Below are positions 1-8,329 of a stretch of DNA of 64,000 nucleotides, piece by piece. The stretch is from positions 947,027-1,011,026 of the forward strand of contig FOZF01000002.1 in NCBI GenBank assembly GCA_900113425.1, in the 5' to 3' direction. A model generated the notes under the pieces. That model worked only from the letters and a program-made list of their open reading frames with translations. It was not told the DNA's origin and did not search any database. The DNA comes from Stenotrophomonas maltophilia (lineage in GTDB: Bacteria; Pseudomonadota; Gammaproteobacteria; Xanthomonadales; Xanthomonadaceae). Numbering within the stretch: the stretch's first letter is position 1; every line of letters starts with the position of its first letter. Both the position numbers and the translations under genes were made by a program.

Positions 1-1
1 T

Positions 2-274
2 ACCTACTACGGGTCGATCAAGCGCCTCAACAACGGCGTGGAGTACAGGCAGCCACCGGTGCTGGTGACCAACCTGTCCGGCGGTGTGGAGCTGGGCGCG
101 GGCTGGAGTGCGGCGCTGGGCATCAACAACGTGTTCGACAAGCGCACCCGCAAGGTGCCGGAGTACGCGCGCAGCGCCACCGACGTGGCCAGCATCGAGA
201 CCACCTGGGACAGCGGTGACGTGCTCAGCCGGATCGGCGCGTTCTGGTACGGGCGGGTCAATTACCGGTTCTGA
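2..274 (+). CDS. TonB-dependent receptor, C-terminal end (partial)
   Basis: Only the last 90 residues are present; the gene starts before the window. The reading frame is open from base 2 and stops with TGA at 272-274. The tail shows the features of the outer-membrane beta-barrel end of TonB-dependent transporters: the conserved block GINNVFDKRTR (usual form NLFDKxY) and a terminal aromatic residue in the last strand (VNYRF). Such proteins import scarce substrates across the outer membrane using TonB energy. The msuE gene follows after 52 bases on the same strand, so this receptor probably feeds the organosulfur operon. The substrate itself cannot be read from the fragment. Confidence 0.85.
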   Translation, partial: TYYGSIKRLNNGVEYRQPPVLVTNLSGGVELGAGWSAALGINNVFDKRTRKVPEYARSATDVASIETTWDSGDVLSRIGAFWYGRVNYRF

Positions 275-326
275 GGTTCAGACATGGCGTCGCCGGCCAG
301 CGTCCGGCATTACCGAGGAGAGTGGC

Positions 327-908
327 ATGTCATCTGGGTTGAAGATTGTTGCGTTGATCGGTTCGCCAGCGGCATCGGCGAATTCGCGCACGCTGTTGCT
401 GGTACGGCACCTGCTGGAGGCGCTGCAGCAGCGCCTGCATGCCAGCGTGGCACTGGTGGAGCTGGCGCCGATAGCGCGCGCGCTGGGGCAGACGCTGTCG
501 CGCAGCGAGGCCGAGCCCGCGGTGGAACAGGCGCTGGCCACCCTTGAGGAGGCCGAGCTGCTGGTGGTGGCCGCACCGGTCCATCGTGGCTCGTACCCGG
601 GGTTGTTCAAGCACCTGGTGGACTTCATCGACCTCGAGGCGCTGGTGGATACCCCGGTGCTGCTGGCGGCCACCGGGGGCAGCGAGCGGCATGCGCTGGT
701 GATCGACCATCAGCTGCGGCCGTTGTTCAGCTTCCTGCAGGCGCATACGTTGCCCATCGGCGTGTACGCCACACCGGCCGATTTCGATGGCGAGCAGATC
801 AACAGCGCGGCGTTGCAGGCGCGCATCCAGTTGGCTGCCGAGCGCGCTGCGGGGCATCTGCTGCCGCACGCTGCCAGCGGGCCGGCGCCACTGCGCCGCA
901 TCGCCTGA
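327..908 (+). CDS. msuE: NADPH-dependent FMN reductase, MsuE type
   Basis: A 193-residue flavodoxin-fold flavin reductase. It would reduce FMN with NAD(P)H and hand FMNH2 to a monooxygenase partner, as MsuE and SsuE do in sulfonate use. The N-terminal phosphate-binding stretch is IVALIGSPAASANSRT, and the blocks HRGSYPGLFKHLVDFID and ATGGSERHALVIDHQLRP are hallmarks of the MsuE/SsuE family. The ATG at 327 follows GAGGAGAG at 316-323; the frame is open further upstream but that part overlaps the receptor gene. Two FMNH2-type monooxygenase genes lie 0.5-1.5 kb downstream, which explains its presence here. MsuE is preferred over SsuE from overall sequence resemblance. Confidence 0.9.
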   Translation: MSSGLKIVALIGSPAASANSRTLLLVRHLLEALQQRLHASVALVELAPIARALGQTLSRSEAEPAVEQALATLEEAELLVVAAPVHRGSYPGLFKHLVDFIDLEALVDTPVLLAATGGSERHALVIDHQLRPLFSFLQAHTLPIGVYATPADFDGEQINSAALQARIQLAAERAAGHLLPHAASGPAPLRRIA

Positions 909-915
909 CCTGCCC

Positions 916-938
916 ATAACGGCCAGCAGTCTGCTTAT
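916..938. promoter_or_regulatory. possible LysR-type (CysB-like) binding site
   Basis: The 159-base gap after msuE holds an inverted repeat, ATAA at 916-919 and TTAT at 935-938, separated by 15 bases. Interrupted AT-rich dyads of this kind are typical of LysR-type regulators such as CysB, which control sulfur-scavenging genes. No clear -35/-10 pair was identified. The call rests on short arms and on context only. Confidence 0.2.
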
Positions 939-1067
939 TGCCAACCTGCATCTGCGTGGCCGGATCCGACCGGCGATTGTCGCCAGCAGGCACGGGCGCG
1001 GCGCACAGCTTCTCTAGCATCGATAGCGAAACGGCACTTCATTGCCGGCCCAGACGAGGACGAACCC

Positions 1068-1430
1068 GTGGCTGCAGCTGCCTCCCCCAAACCCATCCTG
1101 TTCCTGCTTGATCGAGAGTTCGTCGACGGCCAGTTGCCGGGCCAGCGCTTCTTCTGCCGGCACAGCCTGCTGCTGGAAGGCGCGCTGTCCAGCATCGACG
1201 GCCTGGATGCACAGCTGGACGTGCGCCGCATCGGCTTCGCGCGGCCACGCCGCGAGGTGATCGCGGCGGTGGGCGAGCAGGACCAGTCGCTGCCGAAGCT
1301 GGTGCTGCCGCGCGGCGTGCGCAGCGAACACGCCAGCGGTGCCTACCAGGACCGGCAGTACGTGACCGGTGCCGAGCCGATCCTGGCCGCACTCAATGGC
1401 CTGCTTGGCATTCCTGTGGCCCACCCCTGA
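1068..1430 (+). CDS. DUF3088 family protein, thioredoxin-like
   Basis: A 120-residue protein that I assign to DUF3088 from its blocks LPGQRFFCRHSLLLEGAL, FARPRREVIAAVGE and QSLPKLVLP. The family has no established function. The single cysteine in CRHS, the length and the predicted beta-alpha pattern suggest a thioredoxin-like fold. The GTG at 1068 is chosen because ACGAGGA sits at 1054-1060, 7 bases upstream. It lies between the flavin reductase and the first monooxygenase, 14 bases before the latter. In the Bacillus ytm/ytn operon a glutaredoxin-like gene (ytnI) holds a comparable position, so a redox or thiol-handling role is a reasonable inference. Confidence 0.75.
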   Translation: MAAAASPKPILFLLDREFVDGQLPGQRFFCRHSLLLEGALSSIDGLDAQLDVRRIGFARPRREVIAAVGEQDQSLPKLVLPRGVRSEHASGAYQDRQYVTGAEPILAALNGLLGIPVAHP

Positions 1431-1444
1431 GCGAGGACGCGGAC

Positions 1445-2440
1445 ATGAGCTACCTCATCAGCGTGCTGGACAAGAGCCCGGTGGCCGAAGGCGCAGGCGC
1501 CGAGCAGGCGCTGCGCAACAGCCTGCAGCTGGCCCAGCGTGCCGAACAGCTGGGCTACCACCGCTACTGGTTTGCCGAGCATCACGCCGCACCGACCCTG
1601 GCCAGCCCGGCGCCGGAGGTGCTGGCGGCATGGGTGCTGGCACAGACCCGGCGCATCCGCATCGGCAGCGGTGGCGTGATGCTGCGCCACTATGCGCCGT
1701 ACAAGGTGGCCGAGAACTTCAACCTGCTGGCTGCGCTGGCGCCCGGACGCGTCGACCTGGGGGTGGGCAAGGCACCCGGTGGCCTGCCGGCGTCCACCGC
1801 AGCGCTGGCCGCGGGGCGGCCGGCCTTCGCCGATTTCGATCAGCAGCTGCGCGATCTGGAAGGATTCCTGTCCGGCTCGCTGGCCGAAGATCATGCGCAT
1901 GCCAATGCGCAGGCGCGGCCGGTGCCGCGGGTGGCGGCCGAGCGCTTCCTGCTGGGCGCCAGCCCGCAGAGCGCACGGCAGGCGGCAGAGCTGGGCTGGC
2001 GCTTCGTCTATGCCGCCCATTTCGACGGCGATCCGAAGCACATCGAAGCGGCGTTCGAGGCGTATCGCGCCGTATCCACGCAGCCGCCGTTGCTGGCCAC
2101 CGTCGCTTTCGCGGCGCCCACCAGCGAAGCGGCGGCGCGCCATGTCGGTGCATTGCGTGTCTACAAGCTTCACCTCGGCCCGGGGCAGACGGTGAATCTG
2201 CCCAGCCCGGACGCCGCGGCCGAGTATGCCCGCCAGGTGGGCGTGACCGACTTCCGTATCGAAGAGACGCAGCCCAGCGTGCTGTCGGGCGACGCGCAGC
2301 AGGTGCGCGGGGAACTGGACGCACTGCACCGCCGCTTCGGCGTGGGCGAATTCATCCTCGATGCGCCGGTGGCCGACCTCGACGCACGCCTGACATCCCT
2401 TGAACTGCTGTCGCCCGCGCCACGCGCGGCGGTGGCCTGA
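1445..2440 (+). CDS. LLM-class flavin-dependent monooxygenase, MsnO8/YtmO type
   Basis: A 331-residue single-domain protein of the bacterial luciferase-like superfamily, a TIM barrel that uses reduced FMN and O2. Characteristic blocks are RYWFAEHHA near residue 40, IRIGSGGVMLRHYAPYKVAE near 75, and GRVDLGVGKAPGG near 105, the pattern of the MsnO8 subfamily that includes Bacillus YtmO. The start ATG at 1445 lies 14 bases after the DUF3088 stop and is preceded by GAGCGAGGACGCGGAC. Its neighbours, an FMN reductase and a second LLM enzyme, suggest one step of oxidation of an S-substituted, N-acetylated cysteine. The substrate is inferred from the cluster only. Confidence 0.88.
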   Translation: MSYLISVLDKSPVAEGAGAEQALRNSLQLAQRAEQLGYHRYWFAEHHAAPTLASPAPEVLAAWVLAQTRRIRIGSGGVMLRHYAPYKVAENFNLLAALAPGRVDLGVGKAPGGLPASTAALAAGRPAFADFDQQLRDLEGFLSGSLAEDHAHANAQARPVPRVAAERFLLGASPQSARQAAELGWRFVYAAHFDGDPKHIEAAFEAYRAVSTQPPLLATVAFAAPTSEAAARHVGALRVYKLHLGPGQTVNLPSPDAAAEYARQVGVTDFRIEETQPSVLSGDAQQVRGELDALHRRFGVGEFILDAPVADLDARLTSLELLSPAPRAAVA

Positions 2441-2458
2441 CCTGCAGGAGCGATACCC

Positions 2459-3802
2459 ATGAGCAAGACACCGCGCCCCATCCCGTTCGGCATCATGCTG
2501 CAGGGACCGGGCAGCCACATGCATGCGTGGAAGCATCCGTCCAACCCGGCCGATGCCAGCGTCAACCTGGACTTCTACATCGACATCGCGCGCACGGCCG
2601 AAGACAACGGCATCGCCTTCGGCTTCGTTGCCGATGGCCTGTACATCAACGAGAAATCGATCCCGCACTTCCTCAACCGCTTCGAGCCGATCTCGCTGTT
2701 GTCCGCGCTGGCCACGGCGACGAAGAAGATCGGCCTGGCCGGCACGCTGTCCACCTCCTACAGCGATCCATTCACCGTGGCCCGGCAGTTCGCCTCGCTG
2801 GACCTGATCAGCGGTGGGCGCGCCGGCTGGAACGTGGTGACCTCGCCGCTGGAAGGATCGGGCCGCAACTACGGCCGCCCGCATCCGGAACATGCGCTTC
2901 GCTACCAGATCGCCGACGAATACCTGGAGGTGGTGCAGGGCCTGTGGGATTCATGGGACGACGATGCCTTCATCCGCGACCGCGAACAGGGCACCTTCTT
3001 CGCCACCGACAAGTTCCGCCGCCTCGACCACAAGGGCCGCTTCTTCCAGGTCGAAGGCCCGCTGAACATCCAGCGCTCCGCGCAGGGCCAGCCGGTGATC
3101 TTCCAGGCGGGCTCGTCCGACGACGGCATCGCGCTGGCCGGCAAGTATGCCGATGCGGTATTCACCCACTCGCCCTCGCTGGAAGAAACCCGTGCCTTCA
3201 CCCAGAAGGTGAAGAACTCGGCCATCGCCCACGGGCGCAGCGGCAATGACGTGAAGATCTTTCCGGGCATCGGGCCGATTGTCGGCCACACCGCCGAGGA
3301 GGCCGAAGCCAAGTACCAGGCGATTGCCGCACTCGCGGGCCTGGACGATGCGCTGGCCTACCTTGGGCGCTTCTTCGATCATCACGATTTCAGCCAGTAC
3401 GATCCCGACGCGCCGTTCCCCGAGCTGGGCGAGATCGGCAGCAATTCGTTCCGCTCCACCACCCACCGCATCAAGCAGGATGCACGCGAGCAGGGCCTGA
3501 GCCTGCGCCAGGTCGCGTTGCAGGCGGTGAGCCCGCGGCCCAACTTCATCGGTACACCCGAGCACGTGGCCGACGAGTTGATCCGCTGGTTCGAGGCGGG
3601 CGCCAGCGATGGCTTCATTCTGGGGTTTGCGGCGCAGCGCGAGGGGCTGGACGATTTCGTGACCCTGGTGCTGCCGATCCTGCAGGCGCGCGGGTACCAC
3701 CAGCGCGAGCTGGAAGGGAAGACGCTGCGCGACCACCTGGGCCTGCCGTACAAGGCCAGCCGTCATTCGACGGCCGCCGAACCGGCGCGGAAGGTGGGGT
3801 GA
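2459..3802 (+). CDS. LLM-class FMN-dependent monooxygenase, NtaA/SnaA/DszA family
   Basis: A 447-residue enzyme of the FMNH2-dependent monooxygenase branch containing NtaA, SnaA, DszA and the Bacillus proteins YtnJ and YxeK. Family signatures are SGGRAGWNVVTS near residue 118, NYGR shortly after, YQIADEYLEVVQGLWDSW near 150 and the N-terminal LQGPGSHMHAWKHP. YxeK and YtnJ cleave or oxidise the C-S bond of N-acetylated S-substituted cysteines, so the same reaction type is likely here. The ATG at 2459 follows CAGGAGCGATACCC, a good ribosome binding site. The gap to the previous gene is 18 bases and to the next gene 4 bases. Confidence 0.9.
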   Translation: MSKTPRPIPFGIMLQGPGSHMHAWKHPSNPADASVNLDFYIDIARTAEDNGIAFGFVADGLYINEKSIPHFLNRFEPISLLSALATATKKIGLAGTLSTSYSDPFTVARQFASLDLISGGRAGWNVVTSPLEGSGRNYGRPHPEHALRYQIADEYLEVVQGLWDSWDDDAFIRDREQGTFFATDKFRRLDHKGRFFQVEGPLNIQRSAQGQPVIFQAGSSDDGIALAGKYADAVFTHSPSLEETRAFTQKVKNSAIAHGRSGNDVKIFPGIGPIVGHTAEEAEAKYQAIAALAGLDDALAYLGRFFDHHDFSQYDPDAPFPELGEIGSNSFRSTTHRIKQDAREQGLSLRQVALQAVSPRPNFIGTPEHVADELIRWFEAGASDGFILGFAAQREGLDDFVTLVLPILQARGYHQRELEGKTLRDHLGLPYKASRHSTAAEPARKVG

Positions 3803-3806
3803 GGCG

Positions 3807-5021
3807 ATGAATGTACTGCGCCGGGCATCGTTGACTGTGGCGCCCACCGGGCCGACGGGCGTGCTGCCTGAAATAGCCGCACGCGCCGATGAGGCCATCG
3901 CCATCCGCCACGACCTGCATCGACATCCGGAGCTCGCCTTCGAGGAGCATCGCACCAGCGCACGCGTAGCTGAACTACTGCAGCAGTGGGGCTATACGGT
4001 GACCACGGGCGTCGGCGGAACCGGTGTGGTCGGTACGTTGCAGCGGGGGCAGGGCAGCCGCCGGCTCGGGCTGCGCGCCGACATCGATGCGCTGCCGATC
4101 CAGGAGGCGTCCGGGCTGCCTTATGCCAGCCAGAACGAAGGACGGATGCATGCCTGCGGTCACGATGGCCACACTGCGATCCTGCTGTCGGCGGCGCATT
4201 ACCTGGCCCGGCATGGGCGCATCGATGGCACCCTGCAACTGGTGTTCCAGCCGGCGGAAGAAACCGGCTCCGGCGCATCGAGGATGCTCGCCGACGGCCT
4301 GTTCGAGCGTTTTCCGGTGGATGCGATCTATGGACTGCACAACTGGCCGGGTGTGCCGGTGGGGCACTTCGGCTTCGTCGACGGACCGGCAATGGCGTCG
4401 GTGGACTGGGCACGGTTGAGGGTGATCGGCAAGGGCGGGCATGGTGCGGAACCACAGGGAAGCGTGGATCCGATCCTCGCCGCCGCGCACATCGTCACCG
4501 CACTGCAGAGTGTGGTGTCGCGCAATGTGGACCCGCGGCAGATGGGCGTGGTGACGGTCGGCTCGATCCACGGTGGTCAGGCGGCCAACGTGATTCCCGA
4601 TGTGGTGGAGCTGAAGCTGACCGTACGCGCCTATCTGCCCGAGGTGCGCGACACGCTGCGCCGCCGCGTGACCGAACTTGCCGAGCAGACCGCCGCCGCG
4701 TTCGGGGCGCGCGCCGAGATCGAGTTCCCGCGTGGTTTCCCCAGCGTGATCAACCACCCGCAGCAGACCGCCTATATCCGTGAGGTGGCGCTGCAGGGAT
4801 TCGGCGCAGGGCAGGTGCTGGATGCCTTCGCGCCGCGCACCGCCAGCGAGGACTTCGCCTTCCTGCTGCAGGCCCGGCCCGGAAGCTTCGTGTTCGTCGG
4901 CAACGGTGACAGTGCATCGCTGCACAGCCCGCGCTACGTGTTCAACGATGCGGCCATCGCTCCCGCCGCCAGCCTCTGGGCGCGGCTGGCCGAACACTAT
5001 CTGGTGGAGGACGCAGCATGA
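3807..5021 (+). CDS. M20-family amidohydrolase (N-acyl-amino-acid deacylase)
   Basis: A 404-residue metallopeptidase-fold amidohydrolase of the M20D/HipO type. Metal and catalytic residues are visible in GLRADIDALP (near 90), HACGHDGHTA (near 113) and the Glu-Glu pair of AEETGSGA (near 150); the His of the lid domain lies in GKGGHGAEP. Enzymes of this family remove acetyl or acyl groups from amino acids, including Bacillus YtnL and YxeP, which deacetylate the oxidised cysteine derivative in sulfur salvage. It starts 4 bases after the DszA-type enzyme and its stop overlaps the GNAT start (ATGA), showing tight coupling. Confidence 0.9.
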   Translation: MNVLRRASLTVAPTGPTGVLPEIAARADEAIAIRHDLHRHPELAFEEHRTSARVAELLQQWGYTVTTGVGGTGVVGTLQRGQGSRRLGLRADIDALPIQEASGLPYASQNEGRMHACGHDGHTAILLSAAHYLARHGRIDGTLQLVFQPAEETGSGASRMLADGLFERFPVDAIYGLHNWPGVPVGHFGFVDGPAMASVDWARLRVIGKGGHGAEPQGSVDPILAAAHIVTALQSVVSRNVDPRQMGVVTVGSIHGGQAANVIPDVVELKLTVRAYLPEVRDTLRRRVTELAEQTAAAFGARAEIEFPRGFPSVINHPQQTAYIREVALQGFGAGQVLDAFAPRTASEDFAFLLQARPGSFVFVGNGDSASLHSPRYVFNDAAIAPAASLWARLAEHYLVEDAA

Positions 5022-5578
5022 GTACGGCACCGTTCGATGAGCGCTTCCTCTACACCTCGGTGGACGATCCACTGGCGCGGCCGCTGTTCGATGGGCTCGA
5101 ACAGGAGTACGACAGTCGCTACGCCGATGTGCGGCGACGCATCGGTGGCAGTGCGCGCGAGGAGCTGCAACGCTACCCGGCGCAGGCATTCGCTGCGCCG
5201 GTGGGAGCGTTCGTGCTGCTGCTGCGCGAGGGCGTGGCCATTTCCGGCGGCGCGTTCATGCCTCACCGCGACCCGGATACGGCCGAGTTCAAGCGCATCT
5301 GGACACTGCCTGGCCTGCGCCGCCAGGGTATCGCCCGGCGCGTGCTGCAGGAGCTTGAAGACCAGGCCGCACGCCAGGGCTATCGCCGCGTGTACCTGAC
5401 CACCGGCTTCCGCCAGCCCGAGGCGGTCGGCCTGTACCTGAGCCATGGCTACACCGCACTGTTCGATCTGTCCGCCGACCCGGAATCGATCGCCCATCTG
5501 CCGTTCGAGAAACAGCTGCAGGCACCGGCGCGTCCGCCGGCATCAAGCGCCGCCGCCGTGCAGGGAGTCCACGCATGA
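5018..5578 (+). CDS. GNAT-family N-acetyltransferase
   Basis: A 186-residue acetyltransferase. The acetyl-CoA pyrophosphate loop is seen as LRRQGIARRVLQELE near residue 100, followed by the typical C-terminal strand and helix (VYLTTGFRQPEAVGLYLSHG). The ATGA overlaps with both the upstream amidohydrolase (5018-5021) and the downstream permease gene (5575-5578) make it an integral operon member. By comparison with Bacillus YtmI/SnaA and YxeL, it would N-acetylate the imported S-substituted cysteine before oxidation. The extra N-terminal stretch of about 45 residues before the GNAT core is unassigned. Confidence 0.85.
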   Translation: MSTAPFDERFLYTSVDDPLARPLFDGLEQEYDSRYADVRRRIGGSAREELQRYPAQAFAAPVGAFVLLLREGVAISGGAFMPHRDPDTAEFKRIWTLPGLRRQGIARRVLQELEDQAARQGYRRVYLTTGFRQPEAVGLYLSHGYTALFDLSADPESIAHLPFEKQLQAPARPPASSAAAVQGVHA

Positions 5579-7305
5579 GTACGCCGTCCACCGCGATCGG
5601 GGGTCTGGCCGCGCGTCCGGCACCGGCATTGAAGATCGTGCCGGCGCGGCATCCGCTGCAGGTGTTCGGCACGGTCCTGGCGCTGGCGTTGATCCTGATC
5701 GGGCTGCAGTCGGTCCTCGGCAATCCGCGCTGGGGCTGGGGCACCTTCGCCGAGTGGTTCTTCGCCCGCCCGGTGCTGGAAGGGCTGGGCCGCACGCTGC
5801 TGCTGACCGCGCTCGGCACCGGCCTGGGCTTCGCGCTGGGCACCCTGCTGGCGCTGGCACGGGTGTCCGGCTCGCCGTTGCTGTCGGCGGTATCGTGGGG
5901 CTACGTCTGGTTGTTCCGTTCGATTCCACTGCTGGTGCTGTTGCTGCTGCTGAACAATCTGGGCTATCTGTACAGCACCATCGAACTGGGCATTCCGTTC
6001 ACCGGCATCAGCCTGTTCTCCTATCCCACCACCCAGCTGATCGGTGTGTTCACGGCGGCGGTGCTGGGCCTGACCCTGAACCAGGCGGCGTTCTCGGCCG
6101 AGGTGATCCGCGGTGGCATCCTCTCGGTCGATCACGGCCAATATGAAGCAGCGGCCGCGCTGGGCCTGCCGCGCGGCCGCCAGGTGCGGCGCATCATCCT
6201 GCCGCAGGCGATGCGTTCGATCCTGCCGGCCGCCTTCAACGATGTGATCGGCCTGGCCAAGAGCACGTCGGTGGTCTACGTGCTGGCGTTGCCGGAGCTG
6301 TTCTACACCGTGCAGGTGATCTACCGCCGCAACCTGGAGGTGGTGCCACTGCTGATGGTGGCCACGGTCTGGTACCTGGTGATCCTGACCGTGCTGTCGC
6401 TGCTGCAGCGGCGCGTGGAGCAGCGCTTCGCGCGTGGCCAGCTGCAGCGTGAGCGCAGCGTGTCGCGGGTATCCTCGCCTGCACCGCGTGCGGCATCGCC
6501 GGTTGCGGTGCGGCCGCGCATCGCGGGCGCGGCCGAGGCCGGGCAGGGGGCTCCGATATCGTTGCAGGGTGTAGGCAAGGTGTTCGACGGGCAGCCGGTA
6601 CTGGAGGACATCACCCTGGAACTGCGCGGCGGCAGCGTAACGGTGCTGATCGGCCCGTCCGGTGCCGGCAAGTCGACCCTGCTGCGGCTGATCAACCACC
6701 TGGAGCGCGCCGACACCGGCTTCGTCAGCGTCGGTGGCCTGCTGATCGGCTATCGCCGCGACGGCGACACCCTGTATGAGCTGCCGGAGCGCGAGATCCG
6801 CCGCCGTCGTGCCGAGGTGGGCATGGTGTTCCAGGGCTTCAACCTGTTCCCGCACCTGACCGCGCTGGAAAACATCATCGAGGCGCCGATCGCGGTGCGC
6901 GGTGTGCCGCGTGCGCAGGCCGAACAGCAGGCGCGCGTGCTGCTGGAGCGCGTCGGCCTGGCGGACAGGGCCGATGCGTTCCCGCGCCAGCTGTCAGGTG
7001 GCCAGCAGCAGCGCATCGCCATCGCCCGTGCACTGGCCCTGCAGCCGAAGGTGCTGCTGTTCGATGAGCCGACGTCGGCGCTGGACCCGGAACTGGTGGC
7101 CGAAGTGCTCAGCGTGATCGAAGAGCTCGCCCGTTCCGGCACCACGCTGGTGATCGTCACCCACGAACTCGGCTTCGCCCGCCGCGTTGCCGACCACGTG
7201 GTGATGATGGACCAGGGCCGGGTGATCGAGCAGGGCACGCCCGAGGCCGTATTCGAACACCCGCGCCAGCAGCGCACCGCCGATTTTCTCGCCAAGACCC
7301 TCTGA
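5575..7305 (+). CDS. Amino-acid ABC transporter, fused permease and ATPase
   Basis: A 576-residue fusion. Residues about 25-285 form a His/Glu/Gln-type permease with about five membrane segments and the EAA loop EAAAALGLPRGRQVRRI near 185. Residues about 325-570 are the ATPase, with Walker A GPSGAGKST, Q-loop VFQGFNLFPHL, signature LSGGQQQRIAIARAL and Walker B LLFDEPTSALDPE. A linker rich in Arg, Ala and Pro joins them. Permease and ATPase are separate genes in the Bacillus ytmLMN and yxeNO systems, so the fusion is a notable feature. It would import a polar amino acid such as a modified cysteine or cystine, together with the solute-binding protein encoded next. Confidence 0.93.
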   Translation: MSTPSTAIGGLAARPAPALKIVPARHPLQVFGTVLALALILIGLQSVLGNPRWGWGTFAEWFFARPVLEGLGRTLLLTALGTGLGFALGTLLALARVSGSPLLSAVSWGYVWLFRSIPLLVLLLLLNNLGYLYSTIELGIPFTGISLFSYPTTQLIGVFTAAVLGLTLNQAAFSAEVIRGGILSVDHGQYEAAAALGLPRGRQVRRIILPQAMRSILPAAFNDVIGLAKSTSVVYVLALPELFYTVQVIYRRNLEVVPLLMVATVWYLVILTVLSLLQRRVEQRFARGQLQRERSVSRVSSPAPRAASPVAVRPRIAGAAEAGQGAPISLQGVGKVFDGQPVLEDITLELRGGSVTVLIGPSGAGKSTLLRLINHLERADTGFVSVGGLLIGYRRDGDTLYELPEREIRRRRAEVGMVFQGFNLFPHLTALENIIEAPIAVRGVPRAQAEQQARVLLERVGLADRADAFPRQLSGGQQQRIAIARALALQPKVLLFDEPTSALDPELVAEVLSVIEELARSGTTLVIVTHELGFARRVADHVVMMDQGRVIEQGTPEAVFEHPRQQRTADFLAKTL

Positions 7306-7321
7306 TCCGGATGTGACCCCC

Positions 7322-8296
7322 ATGAGCCCTGCAACGTCTCGTCGTCCCTCGCGCGGCACCCTGCTGGTCATCGCTGTGCTGGTCATCGGCATTGCCGGGA
7401 TCGTCTATTCACGTGCACGGCAGGCACCGGACGCCGTGCCCGCAGCGACCAGCAGCCTGGCCGGTGCCGGCGCGCCAGCGCTGCGGGGGACCGTGGATCC
7501 GAAAGCGCAGGCGCTGGTTCCGGCGGACTTCCGCTTCGTGACGCCGGGCACGTTGACCGTCGCGACGCATCCCGGTCAGTTGCCGCTGGCCGACTATGGC
7601 GCCGACAGCAAGGAAGTGATCGGCATCGAGCCGGACATCGCACGGCTGGTGGCCGATGCGCTGGGCCTGAAGCTGGTGGTGGTGCCGGTCGCCTGGGCCG
7701 ACTGGCCGCTGGGACTGGAGTCGGGCAAGTACGACGCCGTGCTGTCCAACATCACCGTCACCGAAGAGCGCAAGAAGAAGTTCGACTTCTCCAGCTACCG
7801 TTATGACCTGCTCGGCATCTATACGCGCACCGACGGGCCCATCCAGAAGATCGAGAAGCCGGCCGATGTCGCTGGCCTGAAGGTGGTGGTCGGTGCCAGC
7901 ACCAACCAGGACCAGATCCTGCGGCAGTGGGATGCACAGAACATCGCTGCCGGGCTGGAGCCGGTGCAGTACCAGTACTTCGATGATTCGGTGGTCGGCC
8001 GCCTGGCCGTGATCACCGGCCGCGCCGATGTATCGTTCGAGCCTAACGCCACCGGCGCGTACTCCGCGCGCGATGGCAAGGTGCGGCGCGTTGGCCTGTT
8101 TCCGGGCGGTTGGCCGAACGCTGCTGCGATCTCGGTCACCACGCGCAAGGGCAGCGGCCTGGCCGATGCGGTGACCCAGGCGCTCAACACCCAGATCGGC
8201 AGCGGCACCTATGCACAGGCGCTGGCGCGCTGGAACGTGACCGAGGAAGCCGTACCGCAGTCGCAGACCAACCCGCCGGGCTTGCCGGATCTCTGA
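7322..8296 (+). CDS. Amino-acid ABC transporter substrate-binding protein
   Basis: A protein of 324 residues with an N-terminal membrane anchor or uncleaved signal (LLVIAVLVIGIAGIVYS) after a basic stretch, then an SBP_bac_3 (family 3) solute-binding domain: TVATHPGQLPLADYG, GIEPDIARLVADALGL, AVLSNITVTEERKKKFDFS. These proteins capture polar amino acids in the periplasm. It is the last gene of the operon, 16 bases after the permease-ATPase. An in-frame GTG at 7313 is an alternative start; the ATG at 7322 was preferred, and neither has a strong ribosome binding site. No lipobox cysteine is seen. Confidence 0.9.
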   Translation: MSPATSRRPSRGTLLVIAVLVIGIAGIVYSRARQAPDAVPAATSSLAGAGAPALRGTVDPKAQALVPADFRFVTPGTLTVATHPGQLPLADYGADSKEVIGIEPDIARLVADALGLKLVVVPVAWADWPLGLESGKYDAVLSNITVTEERKKKFDFSSYRYDLLGIYTRTDGPIQKIEKPADVAGLKVVVGASTNQDQILRQWDAQNIAAGLEPVQYQYFDDSVVGRLAVITGRADVSFEPNATGAYSARDGKVRRVGLFPGGWPNAAAISVTTRKGSGLADAVTQALNTQIGSGTYAQALARWNVTEEAVPQSQTNPPGLPDL

Positions 8297-8297
8297 C

Positions 8298-8314
8298 GCC
8301 GGGCATGCCCCGGC
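8298..8314. repeat. GC-rich inverted repeat after the organosulfur operon
   Basis: A short hairpin with arms GCCGGG and CCCGGC begins one base after the TGA of the binding-protein gene. A near copy follows thrC at 51597-51613. It may protect the 3' end or help end transcription; no T-run follows, so a classical terminator is not claimed. Confidence 0.45.
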
Positions 8315-8329
8315 ACCACCGCTGCTCTT

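Noticed and set aside
1343..2893. Long open frame on the minus strand opposite the monooxygenase genes.
   Set aside because: Same reason: it opposes two clear LLM enzymes and shows no motif.
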